From Ruegeria sp. 6PALISEP08 (GTDB taxonomy: Bacteria; Pseudomonadota; Alphaproteobacteria; Rhodobacterales; Rhodobacteraceae), in contig NZ_LGXZ01000008.1 in assembly GCF_001238295.1 (NCBI RefSeq), positions 124,001 through 188,000 of the forward strand: 64,000 bases of DNA, given 5' to 3'. A model generated the notes under the pieces. It did no database searches, had not been told where the DNA came from, and saw only the letters and a list, made by a program, of their open reading frames with translations. The number at the start of each line of letters is the position of its first letter. Positions within the stretch are counted from its first letter, which is position 1. Of the stretch, positions 46,569 through 55,589 are shown piece by piece. Made by a program: the position numbers and the translations under genes.

Positions 46569-46973
46569 TTCGGCTCCGGGCGTTGTTCGGGACTCTCCCT
46601 AATAAAAAAATAAGAAAAGAAAAAGGATGATGGTTTTGTAGGGTAGGCAAATTCCGTGGATTACTTTTTTACACAAGTGTTTTCCCCATGTGGACAGAGC
46701 ATTCGAAATTTAGGGTGATTCTGTTGAAACTAAAAATTATACAATAAAAACAATATCTTATGACACTGATACTAAGATGGGATTTGGGGATAACTCTTTG
46801 GGTATCATGGGATAATCAGGTTATCCCGGTTTTCAAAGTTATCCTTGTCCCGGCTGGATGGGATTTGAGCGACTCGAGGATCTTTGTTGCGAATTTCCCG
46901 GGGTTGCGTGTCAACCGGAAAACCATACAAAGCACCCCAGAACTCTCATCGACTTGCACACGGGGTTTTCCAC
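46569..46973. other. oriC: Predicted chromosomal replication origin (oriC)
   Basis: A 405-bp intergenic region without a plausible gene, much richer in A+T than the flanks. A-rich runs occur at 46601-46624 and 46703-46775, candidate unwinding elements. DnaA-box-like sequences: TTATCCCCA (complement of 46785-46793, one mismatch from TTATCCACA), TTATCCCAT (complement, 46807-46815), TTATCCCGG (46821-46829), TTATCCTTG (46839-46847), CTGTCCACA (complement, 46689-46697) and TTTTCCACA (46966-46974). GANTC methylation sites are at 46591, 46717 and 46871. Genes point away on both sides, and parAB/parS lie close by. No replication data are available. Confidence 0.75.
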
Positions 46974-47573
46974 ATGTCTGTCCCCATTCTTCTCGCCTCA
47001 GGATCTGCCATTCGGGCGCAGCTGCTCAAGAACGCAGGTGTTCCATTCACGGTTCAAACTGCACGCGTGGATGAAGAGATGGCCAAACGCGCCCTACTGG
47101 CCGAAAACGCATCACCACGGGATATTGCTGATACGCTTGCCGAAATGAAAGCCCGCAAGGTCAGTCACAAGAACCCTGGTGCTATGGTTATGGGTTGTGA
47201 TCAGGTTCTGGATTTTGACGGTCAGCTGCTGTCGAAGCCCGAAACTCCCGAACAGGCAATCGCTCAGCTGAAAGCCATGCGTGGCAAGCGGCACATGCTT
47301 TTGTCGGCGGCGGTGATCTATCAGGATGACGAACCGATCTGGCGGCATGTGGGACAGGTGCGATTGCGGATGCGGGCCAGTTCCGATGCCTATCTGAAGG
47401 ACTATGTTTCTCGGAACTGGGACAGTATCCGTCATTCAGTCGGCGCATATAAGCTGGAAGAAGAAGGTGTCCGCCTGTTCGCCACCATTGACGGCGACTA
47501 TTTTAACGTTTTGGGTATGCCCCTGTTGGAGCTTCTCAACTTTCTGGCTGTCAAAGGGGTGATCGATCAATGA
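46974..47573 (+). CDS. maf: Maf-family nucleotide pyrophosphatase
   Basis: A 199-residue Maf protein, a nucleoside triphosphate pyrophosphatase acting on non-canonical or pyrimidine NTPs. ILLASGSAIRAQLLKNAGV matches the N-terminal phosphate-binding motif, and MVMGCDQVLDFDG and SVGAYKLEEEG are family motifs. The ATG at 46974 overlaps the last DnaA-like box of the predicted origin, so the gene is origin-adjacent. Its stop overlaps aroE as ATGA. Confidence 0.9.
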   Translation: MSVPILLASGSAIRAQLLKNAGVPFTVQTARVDEEMAKRALLAENASPRDIADTLAEMKARKVSHKNPGAMVMGCDQVLDFDGQLLSKPETPEQAIAQLKAMRGKRHMLLSAAVIYQDDEPIWRHVGQVRLRMRASSDAYLKDYVSRNWDSIRHSVGAYKLEEEGVRLFATIDGDYFNVLGMPLLELLNFLAVKGVIDQ

Positions 47574-48403
47574 CGGACTACCGGGTTCCTCTGGCCGGGG
47601 TGATCGGACATCCCATCGGACACTCCCGTTCCCCGAAACTGCATGGCCATTGGCTGAAGACCTACGGCCTTGCCGGACATTACATCCCGATGGATGTTGC
47701 ATCCGCGGACCTAGAGACTGTGCTGCGCACTCTACCCAAAGCAGGTTTTGTTGGGGCGAATGTTACCGTTCCCCATAAAGAAGCAGCTTTGAAGATTGCA
47801 GATCACGTATCCGACCGCGCGACTGTGATTGGCGCTGCGAATACACTGGTGTTCCGTGAAGATGGCTCGATCCACGCGGATAACACCGATGGGTACGGTT
47901 TCATGGAAAACCTGCGCAGCGGAGCGCCGGACTGGAATGCCAAAGACGGACCAGCCGTTGTGTTCGGTGCCGGCGGGGCGGCACGTGCGGTTCTGCAAGC
48001 CTTGTCCGATGCAGGCGTGCCGGAAATCCTGTTGGCCAACCGAACGCGCGCCCGTGCGGATCATCTGAAAGAAGAGTTCGGTCAGCGCATCCGTGTTGTC
48101 GACTGGGTTCAGGCCGGGAATGTCATCGAAAACGCGGAACTGGTGGTGAACACAACCTCATTGGGTATGCAGGGCCAGCCCGAGTTGCGAGTTCCCCTGG
48201 ATGGGTTGCAGCCCGGCACCGTGGTCACAGATTTGGTTTATGCCCCTTTGAAAACACATCTGTTGCAAACCGCAGAAGAGGCTGGCTGCACCACGGTCGA
48301 TGGTTTGGGCATGTTGCTGCACCAGGCAGTTCCCGGCTTTGAACGCTGGTTCGGTGTCCGCCCCGAAGTGGACGCGGAAACGCGCAAGGCGGCTTTGGCA
48401 TGA
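47570..48403 (+). CDS. aroE: Shikimate dehydrogenase
   Basis: A 277-residue NADPH-dependent enzyme reducing 3-dehydroshikimate in aromatic amino acid synthesis. GVIGHPIGHSRSPKLHG binds substrate, ANVTVPHKE holds the catalytic lysine, NTDGYG the aspartate, and GAGGAARAVL is the nucleotide loop. It overlaps maf (ATGA) and coaE (ATGA), forming a maf-aroE-coaE-dnaQ run that leads away from the origin. Confidence 0.95.
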   Translation: MTDYRVPLAGVIGHPIGHSRSPKLHGHWLKTYGLAGHYIPMDVASADLETVLRTLPKAGFVGANVTVPHKEAALKIADHVSDRATVIGAANTLVFREDGSIHADNTDGYGFMENLRSGAPDWNAKDGPAVVFGAGGAARAVLQALSDAGVPEILLANRTRARADHLKEEFGQRIRVVDWVQAGNVIENAELVVNTTSLGMQGQPELRVPLDGLQPGTVVTDLVYAPLKTHLLQTAEEAGCTTVDGLGMLLHQAVPGFERWFGVRPEVDAETRKAALA

Positions 48404-48993
48404 GCTTTGCCCTTGGCCTTACCGGTTCCATTGGCATGGGGAAAAGCACCACGGCGCAGATGTTTGTCGAAGAAGGTTGCGCCCTGTGGGATGCGGATGC
48501 AGCAGTGCATCGGTTGTATGCGCCCGGAGGCACAGCGGTTGAACCTATGCGTGCATCCTTCCCTGCCGCGATTGTTGACGGAGCTGTCAGCCGGGATGGG
48601 TTGAAACAGATTATTGCCGCTGATGCTGATGTGTTGAAGGTTATTGAGGCCATTGTTCATCCCTTGGTCGCTGCCGACCGCGCGGAATTCCGCGAAAGCA
48701 CATCAACCGATATTTCAGTGTTCGACATTCCGCTTTTGTTTGAAACCGGCGGAGATGCAGCGATGGACGCGATAGCATGTGTTTCGATCCCAGCAGATGA
48801 ACAAAAGCGCCGCGTCCTGAAGCGTGGAACAATGACCGAGGTGCAGTTCGAAGAGATCCGCTCCAAGCAGATGCCAAATGAAGAGAAATGCGCGCGATCG
48901 GATTTTGTGATCGTGACAGACACTCTGGACCACGCCCGCGCGCAGGTGCAGGATGTGGTCAGGCAGATACGGGCGGGGATGGCCAATGCGTGA
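48400..48993 (+). CDS. coaE: Dephospho-CoA kinase
   Basis: A 197-residue kinase for the last step of CoA synthesis. P-loop GSIGMGKS is at 9-16, and DADAAVHRLY and HPLVAADR are family motifs, with FDIPLLFETG the CoA-site region. It overlaps aroE by 4 bp at its start and dnaQ by 8 bp at its end. The length is normal. Confidence 0.95.
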   Translation: MSFALGLTGSIGMGKSTTAQMFVEEGCALWDADAAVHRLYAPGGTAVEPMRASFPAAIVDGAVSRDGLKQIIAADADVLKVIEAIVHPLVAADRAEFRESTSTDISVFDIPLLFETGGDAAMDAIACVSIPADEQKRRVLKRGTMTEVQFEEIRSKQMPNEEKCARSDFVIVTDTLDHARAQVQDVVRQIRAGMANA

Positions 48994-49708
48994 GATTGTA
49001 CTCGATACCGAAACCACCGGATTCGACCCCGAAAGCGGGGACCGGATCGTTGAAATCGGTGCCGTTGAGCTGTGGAACCACGTCGCCACGGGTGAGACGT
49101 ATCACGTCTATATCAATCCTGAACGGGGTATGCCGGATGAGGCGTTTGGCGTGCATGGCATTGGTCCAGACCTGTTGGACAACCCGCGCCCACCGGAAAA
49201 GGGTGAGGTGACGCTGAAAGACAAGCCGGTTTTTGCCAAGGTTGGTCATGGGTTTCGTGACTTTGTTGGGGATGCGCGGCTGGTGATCCACAACGCGTCG
49301 TTCGATATGAAGTTCCTGAACGCCGAACTGAAAAGGATGGGCGCGACGTTAATCCCGATGGAGCAAGCGCTGGATACGCTGGCAATCGCCCGCAAACGGT
49401 TTCCCGGCTCTCCGGCGTCACTGGATGCGCTGTGTCGTCGTTTCAATATCGATAACTCGAACCGCGTTCTGCACGGCGCTTTGCTCGACTCTGAAATTCT
49501 GGCCGAGGTGTATCTGGAGCTGATCGGTGGGCGGCAGCCAGATTTCGGCCTTTCGACATCTGCGTCTTCTGCGGCGGGCGGCAGCGATGATTGGCGACCA
49601 ACACCGCGCGCGACACCATTGCCATCCCGGATCACCGAGGATGAACGCGCAGCACACGAAGCATTTGTTGGAAAACTGGGCGAAAGCGCCCTATGGACCC
49701 GCGCCTGA
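48986..49708 (+). CDS. dnaQ: DNA polymerase III epsilon subunit (proofreading exonuclease)
   Basis: A 240-residue DEDDh exonuclease. Asp7 and Glu9 are in LDTETTGFD, an Asp in HNASFDMKFL, and the His/Asp pair in HGALLDSEIL. It proofreads as the epsilon subunit of the replicative polymerase. The ATG at 48986 follows GGGGATGG and gives the standard opening REIVLDTETTG; a longer frame reaches 48953. It ends 24 bp before the convergent secB. Confidence 0.93.
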   Translation: MREIVLDTETTGFDPESGDRIVEIGAVELWNHVATGETYHVYINPERGMPDEAFGVHGIGPDLLDNPRPPEKGEVTLKDKPVFAKVGHGFRDFVGDARLVIHNASFDMKFLNAELKRMGATLIPMEQALDTLAIARKRFPGSPASLDALCRRFNIDNSNRVLHGALLDSEILAEVYLELIGGRQPDFGLSTSASSAAGGSDDWRPTPRATPLPSRITEDERAAHEAFVGKLGESALWTRA

Positions 49709-49732
49709 TCGGTTCAGGCACGGGTCAAACCC

Positions 49733-50233
49733 TTAGGCGTCTGTTTTCTGGGCCTGTTCGGCCTGACGACGCATCAATTCGTTGCGATACAGAGCCACGA
49801 AATCGATATTGTCCAGGTTCACTGGCGGGAAGCCGCCATCGCGGGTGATGTCGCTGACAATACGGCGCAGGAACGGGAACAGCATCCGCGGGCATTCGAT
49901 CATCAGGAACGGGTGCAGCTGATCTTCCGACACACCTTCCACGTGGAACAGACCGCAATAGTCCAGCTCGCACATGAACAGCACGTCATCCAGGCCTTTG
50001 GCCTTTGATGTCAGGTTCAGCTTGATGGACACTTCGAACTGATGATCGGCGCTGCGTTTCTTGGCGTCCAGGTTCACCTGAACCGCAATTTCCGGCTGCA
50101 CGTCGCCTGACACACCCTTCTGCGCCATCACGTTTTCAAAGGACATGTCACGGATGAACTGCCCCAGAACACGCATCTGAACCTGCGGGGCGGCTTGGGC
50201 CGCAGTGTTTTCTGCAGCGTTTTCTTCGGCCAT
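49733..50233 (-). CDS. secB: Protein-export chaperone SecB
   Basis: A 166-residue SecB, a tetrameric chaperone handing unfolded precursors to SecA. The VNLDAKK, FMCELDYCGLF and IECPRMLFPFLRRIVSD stretches are typical. The alphaproteobacterial N-terminal Ala-rich extension precedes the fold. A near-match to a parS variant occurs inside it (49935-49950). It converges on dnaQ and lies upstream, in the opposite direction, to nothing overlapping; fxsA is 54 bp upstream on the same strand. Confidence 0.94.
   Translation of the reverse strand: MAEENAAENTAAQAAPQVQMRVLGQFIRDMSFENVMAQKGVSGDVQPEIAVQVNLDAKKRSADHQFEVSIKLNLTSKAKGLDDVLFMCELDYCGLFHVEGVSEDQLHPFLMIECPRMLFPFLRRIVSDITRDGGFPPVNLDNIDFVALYRNELMRRQAEQAQKTDA
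49935..49950. promoter_or_regulatory. parS-like imperfect palindrome inside secB
   Basis: CCTTCCACGTGGAACA matches the variant TGTTCCACGTGGAACA at 14 of 16 positions, including the CACGTG core. It lies about 3 kb to the right of the predicted origin, on the side opposite the two perfect sites. The same bases encode the LFHVEG stretch of SecB, so the similarity may come only from coding. Confidence 0.3.
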
Positions 50234-50287
50234 GGATCTACTCCAAAATTAAATTTCGCCACTGCTTAGCAAGTTGGGCGCGGCACC

Positions 50288-50788
50288 TCAATGCTGGTGG
50301 GGGCCTTCCACCCATTTCGACGGCTTTGAAGGCTCTTTTTTCGGGCGAACTTCGCTGAATTCCCCGTCAATGATGTCCCCTTGCCCGAAAGGATTCTCGC
50401 GCGACTGAAATCCGGCTCCCGGCCCCATCTGGAAATGAGCCACGGTGACTTTCGACCTGAGATAACGAAATACAGCAACACGAACGCCCGGAACCAGCAA
50501 TGCAAATCCCACGGCGTCGGTAAAAAACCCCGGTGTCAGCAATAGTGCACCGGACAGTAGGATCATCGCACCATGGGCCAAGGGCTCGGTCGGGTCGTCC
50601 AGTTCAGCAAACGAACTCTGCAAATTCCCCAGCGCCATGCGACCTTGTGTCCGCACCAAAACCGTACCCAAGACAGCGGTTAGCACAACGATAGCAAGGG
50701 TTGGCCAAAGGCCGATCAGGCCACCAACCTGAATAAACAGCGCAATCTCGATGATAGGCACCAACAAAAATGCCAAGAACAGGTACAT
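50288..50788 (-). CDS. fxsA: FxsA-family membrane protein
   Basis: A 166-residue membrane protein of the FxsA family, named after an E. coli protein whose overexpression relieves F-plasmid exclusion of phage T7. About four hydrophobic segments fill residues 1-105, with the conserved LVPIIEIALFI opening and LLLTPGFFTDAVGFALLVPGVR core, and a hydrophilic tail. The molecular function is unknown. It diverges from the tim44-like gene. Confidence 0.88.
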   Translation of the reverse strand: MYLFLAFLLVPIIEIALFIQVGGLIGLWPTLAIVVLTAVLGTVLVRTQGRMALGNLQSSFAELDDPTEPLAHGAMILLSGALLLTPGFFTDAVGFALLVPGVRVAVFRYLRSKVTVAHFQMGPGAGFQSRENPFGQGDIIDGEFSEVRPKKEPSKPSKWVEGPHQH

Positions 50789-50896
50789 TTACGTTATCCT
50801 TTCCCTTAGGCCGGGCTGTGGACTTGCCACCCACGCTCACCTACATAGTAGCATGAGGCCGCGTATACAAAGTCGCGGTTCTGAAAAGAGGATGAA

Positions 50897-51556
50897 ATGA
50901 ACGAACCCATGATCCAGCTACTGGTCCTGGCCGGAATTGCCGTTTTCCTGATCCTGCGCCTCAAAAGCGTATTGGGTACGCGTGAAGGTTTTGAAAAGCC
51001 GCCTGTGCAACAACAGCCCGAAGCGCACAAGTCGCGCCGCGATTTCGAGGTGATCGAAGGCGGCCCGGATCATGACATCACTGACCATGTCGTAGAAGAC
51101 AGCGAGCAGGCGCAAACCCTGGCCGCCATGAAACGAGTGGAGCCCAGTTTTTCGGTCGGTGAATTTGTTCATGGCGCACGTGGTGCGTATGAAATGATCG
51201 TGATGGGGTTCGAAAAGGGAAATCTGGACGAAATCCAGCCGTTCCTGTCGGAAGAGGTTTTTGAATCCTTCGTTGCGGGCGTGGCCGCACGCGAAGATCA
51301 GGGACTGACCATCGAGGCCGAATTTATCGGCGTCCGAGAGACTGCCCTGTCGGATGTGAAGTTCGACAAGGATACCAATGAGGCCGAAATCACCATGAAG
51401 TTTGTGGGTGAGTTGACCTCGGTTGTGCGGGATCGCGGTGGTGACATCATCGAAGGCAGCCCGAACACCGTGAAACGCCAAAAGGACAGCTGGACCTTTG
51501 CCCGCGTGATGGGCAAGGACGATCCGAACTGGCTGCTTGTTGCCACGGACGCATGA
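50897..51556 (+). CDS. Tim44-like domain protein (TimA-type)
   Basis: A 219-residue protein with an N-terminal membrane anchor (about 6-20) and a C-terminal Tim44-like domain (about 75-219: VGEFVHGARGAYEMIVMGFEKG onward). Such bacterial proteins are relatives of the mitochondrial import component Tim44 and are implicated in envelope or membrane-protein work, with no settled mechanism. It starts the tim44-mltA-smr operon (4-bp ATGA overlap with mltA). Confidence 0.85.
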   Translation: MNEPMIQLLVLAGIAVFLILRLKSVLGTREGFEKPPVQQQPEAHKSRRDFEVIEGGPDHDITDHVVEDSEQAQTLAAMKRVEPSFSVGEFVHGARGAYEMIVMGFEKGNLDEIQPFLSEEVFESFVAGVAAREDQGLTIEAEFIGVRETALSDVKFDKDTNEAEITMKFVGELTSVVRDRGGDIIEGSPNTVKRQKDSWTFARVMGKDDPNWLLVATDA

Positions 51557-52590
51557 TTGCTACGCTCCGGTCGCTTTTTCTGGTGGCTGCGATGACCGCT
51601 GCCAGCGCTGCCGGGGCCGAGGCAACGCGATCCATTCTGGCGTTCGACGATCTGCAGGGCTGGGCCGACGATAACCACGGTGCAGCCCTTGCCGTTTTTC
51701 TGAACACATGTGGTGATCTGAAGGACCCGGATTGGCGCGCGTTATGCGGAGTAGCGGCGACATATGACGCGGATGCTGCGCAGGCGTTTTTTGAGCTCTT
51801 CTTCCGCCCGGTTCTGGTCGAGGATGGCAAGGATGCCCTTTTTACAGGGTATTTTGAGCCTGAACTTGATGGCGCGCGTAGCCGGACTGATCGCTTCAAG
51901 TACCCCATTTACAAAATGCCCCCCGAAGCGGGGAATGGGCCATGGCTCAGCCGTCGGGAAATCCTGACCGGTGATGCGATGCAGGGACGCGGGCTTGAGA
52001 TTGCCTGGGTCGATGACCCGGTTGAACTGTTTTTCCTACAGATCCAGGGCTCGGGGCGTGTCCGGTTGCCTGATGGTGGTGCGTTGCGCGTCGGTTATGG
52101 CGGTGCCAATGGCCACCCCTACAGGTCCATAGGAGTTGAATTGGTACGACGCGGGGTCCTGGGTGCGCATGAAGTTAGCGCCCAGATGATCCGAGCATGG
52201 GTGCGCAAGAACCCAGAAGCTGGTGCCGAGTTGCTGTTCCACAACCCTTCCTATGTTTTCTTCCGCGAAGTCTCGCGCGTTGCGCCTGAGCTTGGGCCGC
52301 TGGGCGCCATGAACCGATCGATCACTACGATGCGCAGCATTGCGGCGGATCCGGCCTATACCCCGTTGGGGGCTCCGGTCTGGGTTGAGAAAGACGGAAA
52401 GGACCCGATGCGGCGCTTGATGATCGCGCAGGATACAGGTGCGGCCATTAAAGGCGCGCAAAGGGCAGACATCTTTTTCGGAACGGGTGACGAAGCCGGA
52501 CAAGCGGCGGGCAGGTTGAAAGATCCGGGCCGGATGGTCGTTTTGTTACCAATCCAGCGTGCTTATGCTTTGTTGCCGGATGAATTCTGA
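51553..52590 (+). CDS. mltA: Membrane-bound lytic murein transglycosylase A
   Basis: A 345-residue MltA that cleaves peptidoglycan glycan strands with anhydro-sugar formation. A signal peptide (1-~22) lacks an obvious lipobox. FTGYFEPELDG and FFLQIQGSGRVRLPDGG are substrate-binding motifs, and the C-terminal 3D domain (AQDTGAAIKGAQRADIFFG) carries the catalytic aspartate region. It overlaps tim44 by 4 bp and smr by one base. Confidence 0.92.
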   Translation: MIATLRSLFLVAAMTAASAAGAEATRSILAFDDLQGWADDNHGAALAVFLNTCGDLKDPDWRALCGVAATYDADAAQAFFELFFRPVLVEDGKDALFTGYFEPELDGARSRTDRFKYPIYKMPPEAGNGPWLSRREILTGDAMQGRGLEIAWVDDPVELFFLQIQGSGRVRLPDGGALRVGYGGANGHPYRSIGVELVRRGVLGAHEVSAQMIRAWVRKNPEAGAELLFHNPSYVFFREVSRVAPELGPLGAMNRSITTMRSIAADPAYTPLGAPVWVEKDGKDPMRRLMIAQDTGAAIKGAQRADIFFGTGDEAGQAAGRLKDPGRMVVLLPIQRAYALLPDEF

Positions 52591-53177
52591 TGACCCGGCG
52601 CAAACTGACGAGCGAAGAGATCGAGCTGTGGCGCAAGGTCGCCAAACAGGCCGAGCGGATGCACCCGGAAATCCCGCAGACGGTCCATCCGACTTCTTTG
52701 CCGAAACCCAAGCCCAAGAAAACGCCGAAACCCAGGTTTGAAGCGTTTGAAATGGGTCAGGTCCATCAGGCCAAACCGAAACCGAACGATTTGAAACCAT
52801 CGGTCACGGATACGCTGCGCAATTTGCCGGTTCAGATGGATACCAAAGCCTTCGGCCGGATGAAGCGGGGCAAACTGAAACCCGAAGGCAAGCTGGATTT
52901 GCACGGTATGCGGGTCGACACGGCGCATCCCGCGCTGATCCGTTTTGTCCTGACGGCGCAGGCGCAGGGCAAGCGGCTGGTTCTGGTTGTGACCGGTAAG
53001 GGCAAGGATCGGGACGAGCCCGGCCCGATCCCTACACCACGCGGTGTCCTGCGCAATCAGGTGCCGCACTGGCTGTCCATCCCGCCACTGTCACAGGCGG
53101 TGATGCAGGTCACGCCCGCCCATATCAGCCATGGCGGCGACGGGGCTTACTATGTGTATCTCAGGCGCGTGCGCTAA
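52590..53177 (+). CDS. Smr/MutS2-domain protein
   Basis: A 195-residue protein with a basic, Pro-rich linker (about 30-70) and a C-terminal Smr domain (LDLHGMRVDTAHPALIRFV and VVTGKGKDRDE). Stand-alone Smr proteins are nicking endonuclease or RNA-cleaving candidates; here the role is unknown. The ATG overlaps the mltA stop by one base. Its stop shares the CTAA palindrome with the convergent MFS stop (53174-53177). Confidence 0.88.
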   Translation: MTRRKLTSEEIELWRKVAKQAERMHPEIPQTVHPTSLPKPKPKKTPKPRFEAFEMGQVHQAKPKPNDLKPSVTDTLRNLPVQMDTKAFGRMKRGKLKPEGKLDLHGMRVDTAHPALIRFVLTAQAQGKRLVLVVTGKGKDRDEPGPIPTPRGVLRNQVPHWLSIPPLSQAVMQVTPAHISHGGDGAYYVYLRRVR

Positions 53178-54394
53178 AGATCACGACTGGCGCCGGAAAT
53201 TCCGACCCAAACCAGACCGCATACCAGTACGAAGAACATGCCTACCCAGATAAACTGGGTGTTCAGCGATACACCAACGTCAATCAGAAGCCCGGTCAGG
53301 CCCGGACCAATGGCCGACCCAAGTACCATGACTGCCGCCGCCATTGCCTTGATGGCTCCGATGTGCCGGGTTCCATAGAATTCTGCCCAGAACGCACTGG
53401 GCAATGTACTGTTCGCCCCAACGGTCAGAGCCAGAAAGATCAATCCAATCGTTGCTCCTGAAATAGAGTTGGTCACGCCTAAAATGACAAATCCGATCGC
53501 CATGGGGATTTGGTAGTAGGGCATGATGCGCGCTGTGCCCCATTTATCCAATGCCCAGCCCGCAGCAAACAGCGATAAAAGCGATACTCCGGTATAGACA
53601 GGAAACAACGCTACCAGTTGGATATGCTGCCAGCCTTTGACATCAGCCAGATAAACCTGGTGGAAGAAAAACGCAGTGATGAATGCCGATGGTCCCAGGA
53701 CCGATGGCACCATGAACCAGAACAGAGGATGGAACAGGGCGTCGCGGCGGCTCCAATGACGGTCCTGCATGCCTGTGGCAGAGGATTCGCTGGACAAGCT
53801 TTGCGGTGTTCGTTCGTCACGCAGTAAGCGCATAAGCATGGGTATGCCCAACAACGTGACACCCGCAGCAACAATCCACAGCCAGCGCCAGTCCAGGTAA
53901 ACCATCGCAGCGACAAAGATCAGTGGCAGTAAGGCTTCCCCGATCGCATAACCCGTTGAGGCAATGGAGAGCGCTTTGCCCCGCGTAACGGTGAACCACC
54001 GCGCCATTGCGACAACGGCCAGATGTGTGCTCATTCCCTGACCAAACAAGCGCAGGAGAAAGATCACTGCTGGCAACACCAGCAACCATGTGTTCAGTGA
54101 CATGGCAATGGCGGCCAAGGCCAATCCCGCCAGAACCACAGGGCCCAATACCCGGACCCGGAAGATGTCCGTTAACCCCCCGGCCCAAACCATCACAATG
54201 GCCGACAGGGTTGTGCCCAATGTGTATAGCCCGCCCCAGGCACCATGGCTGAGGCCAAATTCCGCGCGGATCTCACCAGAGAAGATCGAAATGAAAAAGG
54301 TTTGTCCAAAACTGGACAGAAAAGTCAGCAGAACGCCGGCACCAAGCCAGGTTGCGTTGTCCAGCAGATACTGACGCAGGTTGAACCGCGTCAC
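53174..54394 (-). CDS. MFS transporter (OFA/monocarboxylate-type)
   Basis: A 406-residue major facilitator with about 12 helices. The pattern of loops (FSGEIRAEFGLSHGAWGGLYTLGT; GWALDKWGTARIMPYYQIPM) resembles oxalate/formate or MCT-type carriers, so a small organic anion is a guess only. The GTG start overlaps the upstream hydrolase stop (GTGA), coupling the two. No regulator is adjacent. Confidence 0.78.
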   Translation of the reverse strand: MTRFNLRQYLLDNATWLGAGVLLTFLSSFGQTFFISIFSGEIRAEFGLSHGAWGGLYTLGTTLSAIVMVWAGGLTDIFRVRVLGPVVLAGLALAAIAMSLNTWLLVLPAVIFLLRLFGQGMSTHLAVVAMARWFTVTRGKALSIASTGYAIGEALLPLIFVAAMVYLDWRWLWIVAAGVTLLGIPMLMRLLRDERTPQSLSSESSATGMQDRHWSRRDALFHPLFWFMVPSVLGPSAFITAFFFHQVYLADVKGWQHIQLVALFPVYTGVSLLSLFAAGWALDKWGTARIMPYYQIPMAIGFVILGVTNSISGATIGLIFLALTVGANSTLPSAFWAEFYGTRHIGAIKAMAAAVMVLGSAIGPGLTGLLIDVGVSLNTQFIWVGMFFVLVCGLVWVGISGASRDL

Positions 54395-55491
54395 GGAGAG
54401 CCGACCTCCGCCTGCCCTGTTTCTGTCAGAACAATTCCAGTAGCACCATCAGGATTGCGCTCGGAGGGCGGCACCAGAATGTCGATTGCCGGTCGGTCCT
54501 CACGTCCGAAGGTACGGTTGACGCGCCGCAACGAGTTGAGGATCGACAGCAATGCCGGGGATGTCGCCGCAACGAAATGCGAGGACGCCGCGTCACTGTT
54601 GAATGCTGTTGTATCGATGACGCTGATCGGGAATTCCTCAAGCGGATCAATCGAGCTGATGTTTCCCAGCCTTTGCCCCTCATGCGTGCCGCGAAGGCGT
54701 GCCGAGATGTTCAGAATCTTGTCCTTTTGGGACACCATTACAAGGAATGGATCGGGGGGGTTGTCGATCCGCTTCATTTGCGAACGGAACAGATCAAGAT
54801 CCAGGTCGGGTGAGATCAGCACGACGCCTTCGATGTTTCGTTTGGCCCAACCGGGTTCCTGCAATTCAGCTTGCCGCATCATTTCCATCGACAGGGCCCC
54901 ACCCATAGAATGCGCGATCAGAATAACGCGTTTCACACCCATGGATTTCAGTTCGCGGATGGTTTGCTCCAACCCGTCGCGGGCAAACAACATACTGTCC
55001 AGATCGTAGGCATATCCGTAGCCCGTTGCACGGCTTGGCCAAGAATACACCAGCGTCGATCCCGGAAGGCCGATGTCATGCGTCAGCTGTGCGGCGCGGA
55101 AGATCGTTTCGGTCTGGGTCGAGTTGTAGCCGTGCACAAAAATGGTGACGTCATCCTGACCTCGTAGATGTTCGCGCAGCCCTTTAGGGCCGTCCAATTC
55201 TGTCACATCTGCCAGAACAAATTCTTTTTGCGGATTAGGGTTCGCGTAGGAGAATTTGAGTGTACCCGGAGTATGCGTCGGCGGAATCGAAACCGTAGTT
55301 TCCAAAAACCTTAACGTTTCGCCACGTCTGAACCCATATGATCCGTCAGCCTCACGCGCTCGGGTCGTGCTGGCAAAGATGGTTTCTGGTGTGCCGATAC
55401 TTGCAGCAGCAGGCACAACCTCGGACACTGTCCGGTCAACGCAGGCGCTGAGCGAAAGAGATACGAACAAAATGATGAAATAGCGCAGCAC
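54391..55491 (-). CDS. DUF900-type alpha/beta-hydrolase lipoprotein
   Basis: A 366-residue predicted lipoprotein (lipobox ending SLSACVD) with an alpha/beta-hydrolase fold. FVHGYN is the oxyanion region and AHSMGG holds the nucleophile Ser; DTTAFNSDAASSHF includes a likely Asp/His triad part. DUF900 proteins are esterases of unknown substrate. Coupled by GTGA to the MFS gene, so a transporter-plus-hydrolase unit is possible but not proven. It lies 98 bp upstream of the hslU stop in the same direction. Confidence 0.8.
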   Translation of the reverse strand: MLRYFIILFVSLSLSACVDRTVSEVVPAAASIGTPETIFASTTRAREADGSYGFRRGETLRFLETTVSIPPTHTPGTLKFSYANPNPQKEFVLADVTELDGPKGLREHLRGQDDVTIFVHGYNSTQTETIFRAAQLTHDIGLPGSTLVYSWPSRATGYGYAYDLDSMLFARDGLEQTIRELKSMGVKRVILIAHSMGGALSMEMMRQAELQEPGWAKRNIEGVVLISPDLDLDLFRSQMKRIDNPPDPFLVMVSQKDKILNISARLRGTHEGQRLGNISSIDPLEEFPISVIDTTAFNSDAASSHFVAATSPALLSILNSLRRVNRTFGREDRPAIDILVPPSERNPDGATGIVLTETGQAEVGSP

Positions 55492-55589
55492 GGGTCAACC
55501 CTCGGGGTGGTTCGTGCATACGCTATCTTATTCTCGCCCAGCGTCCAGCGGGGCCGAGCAAAAACAACGGCGAAATCCGGCCTGCCCCG

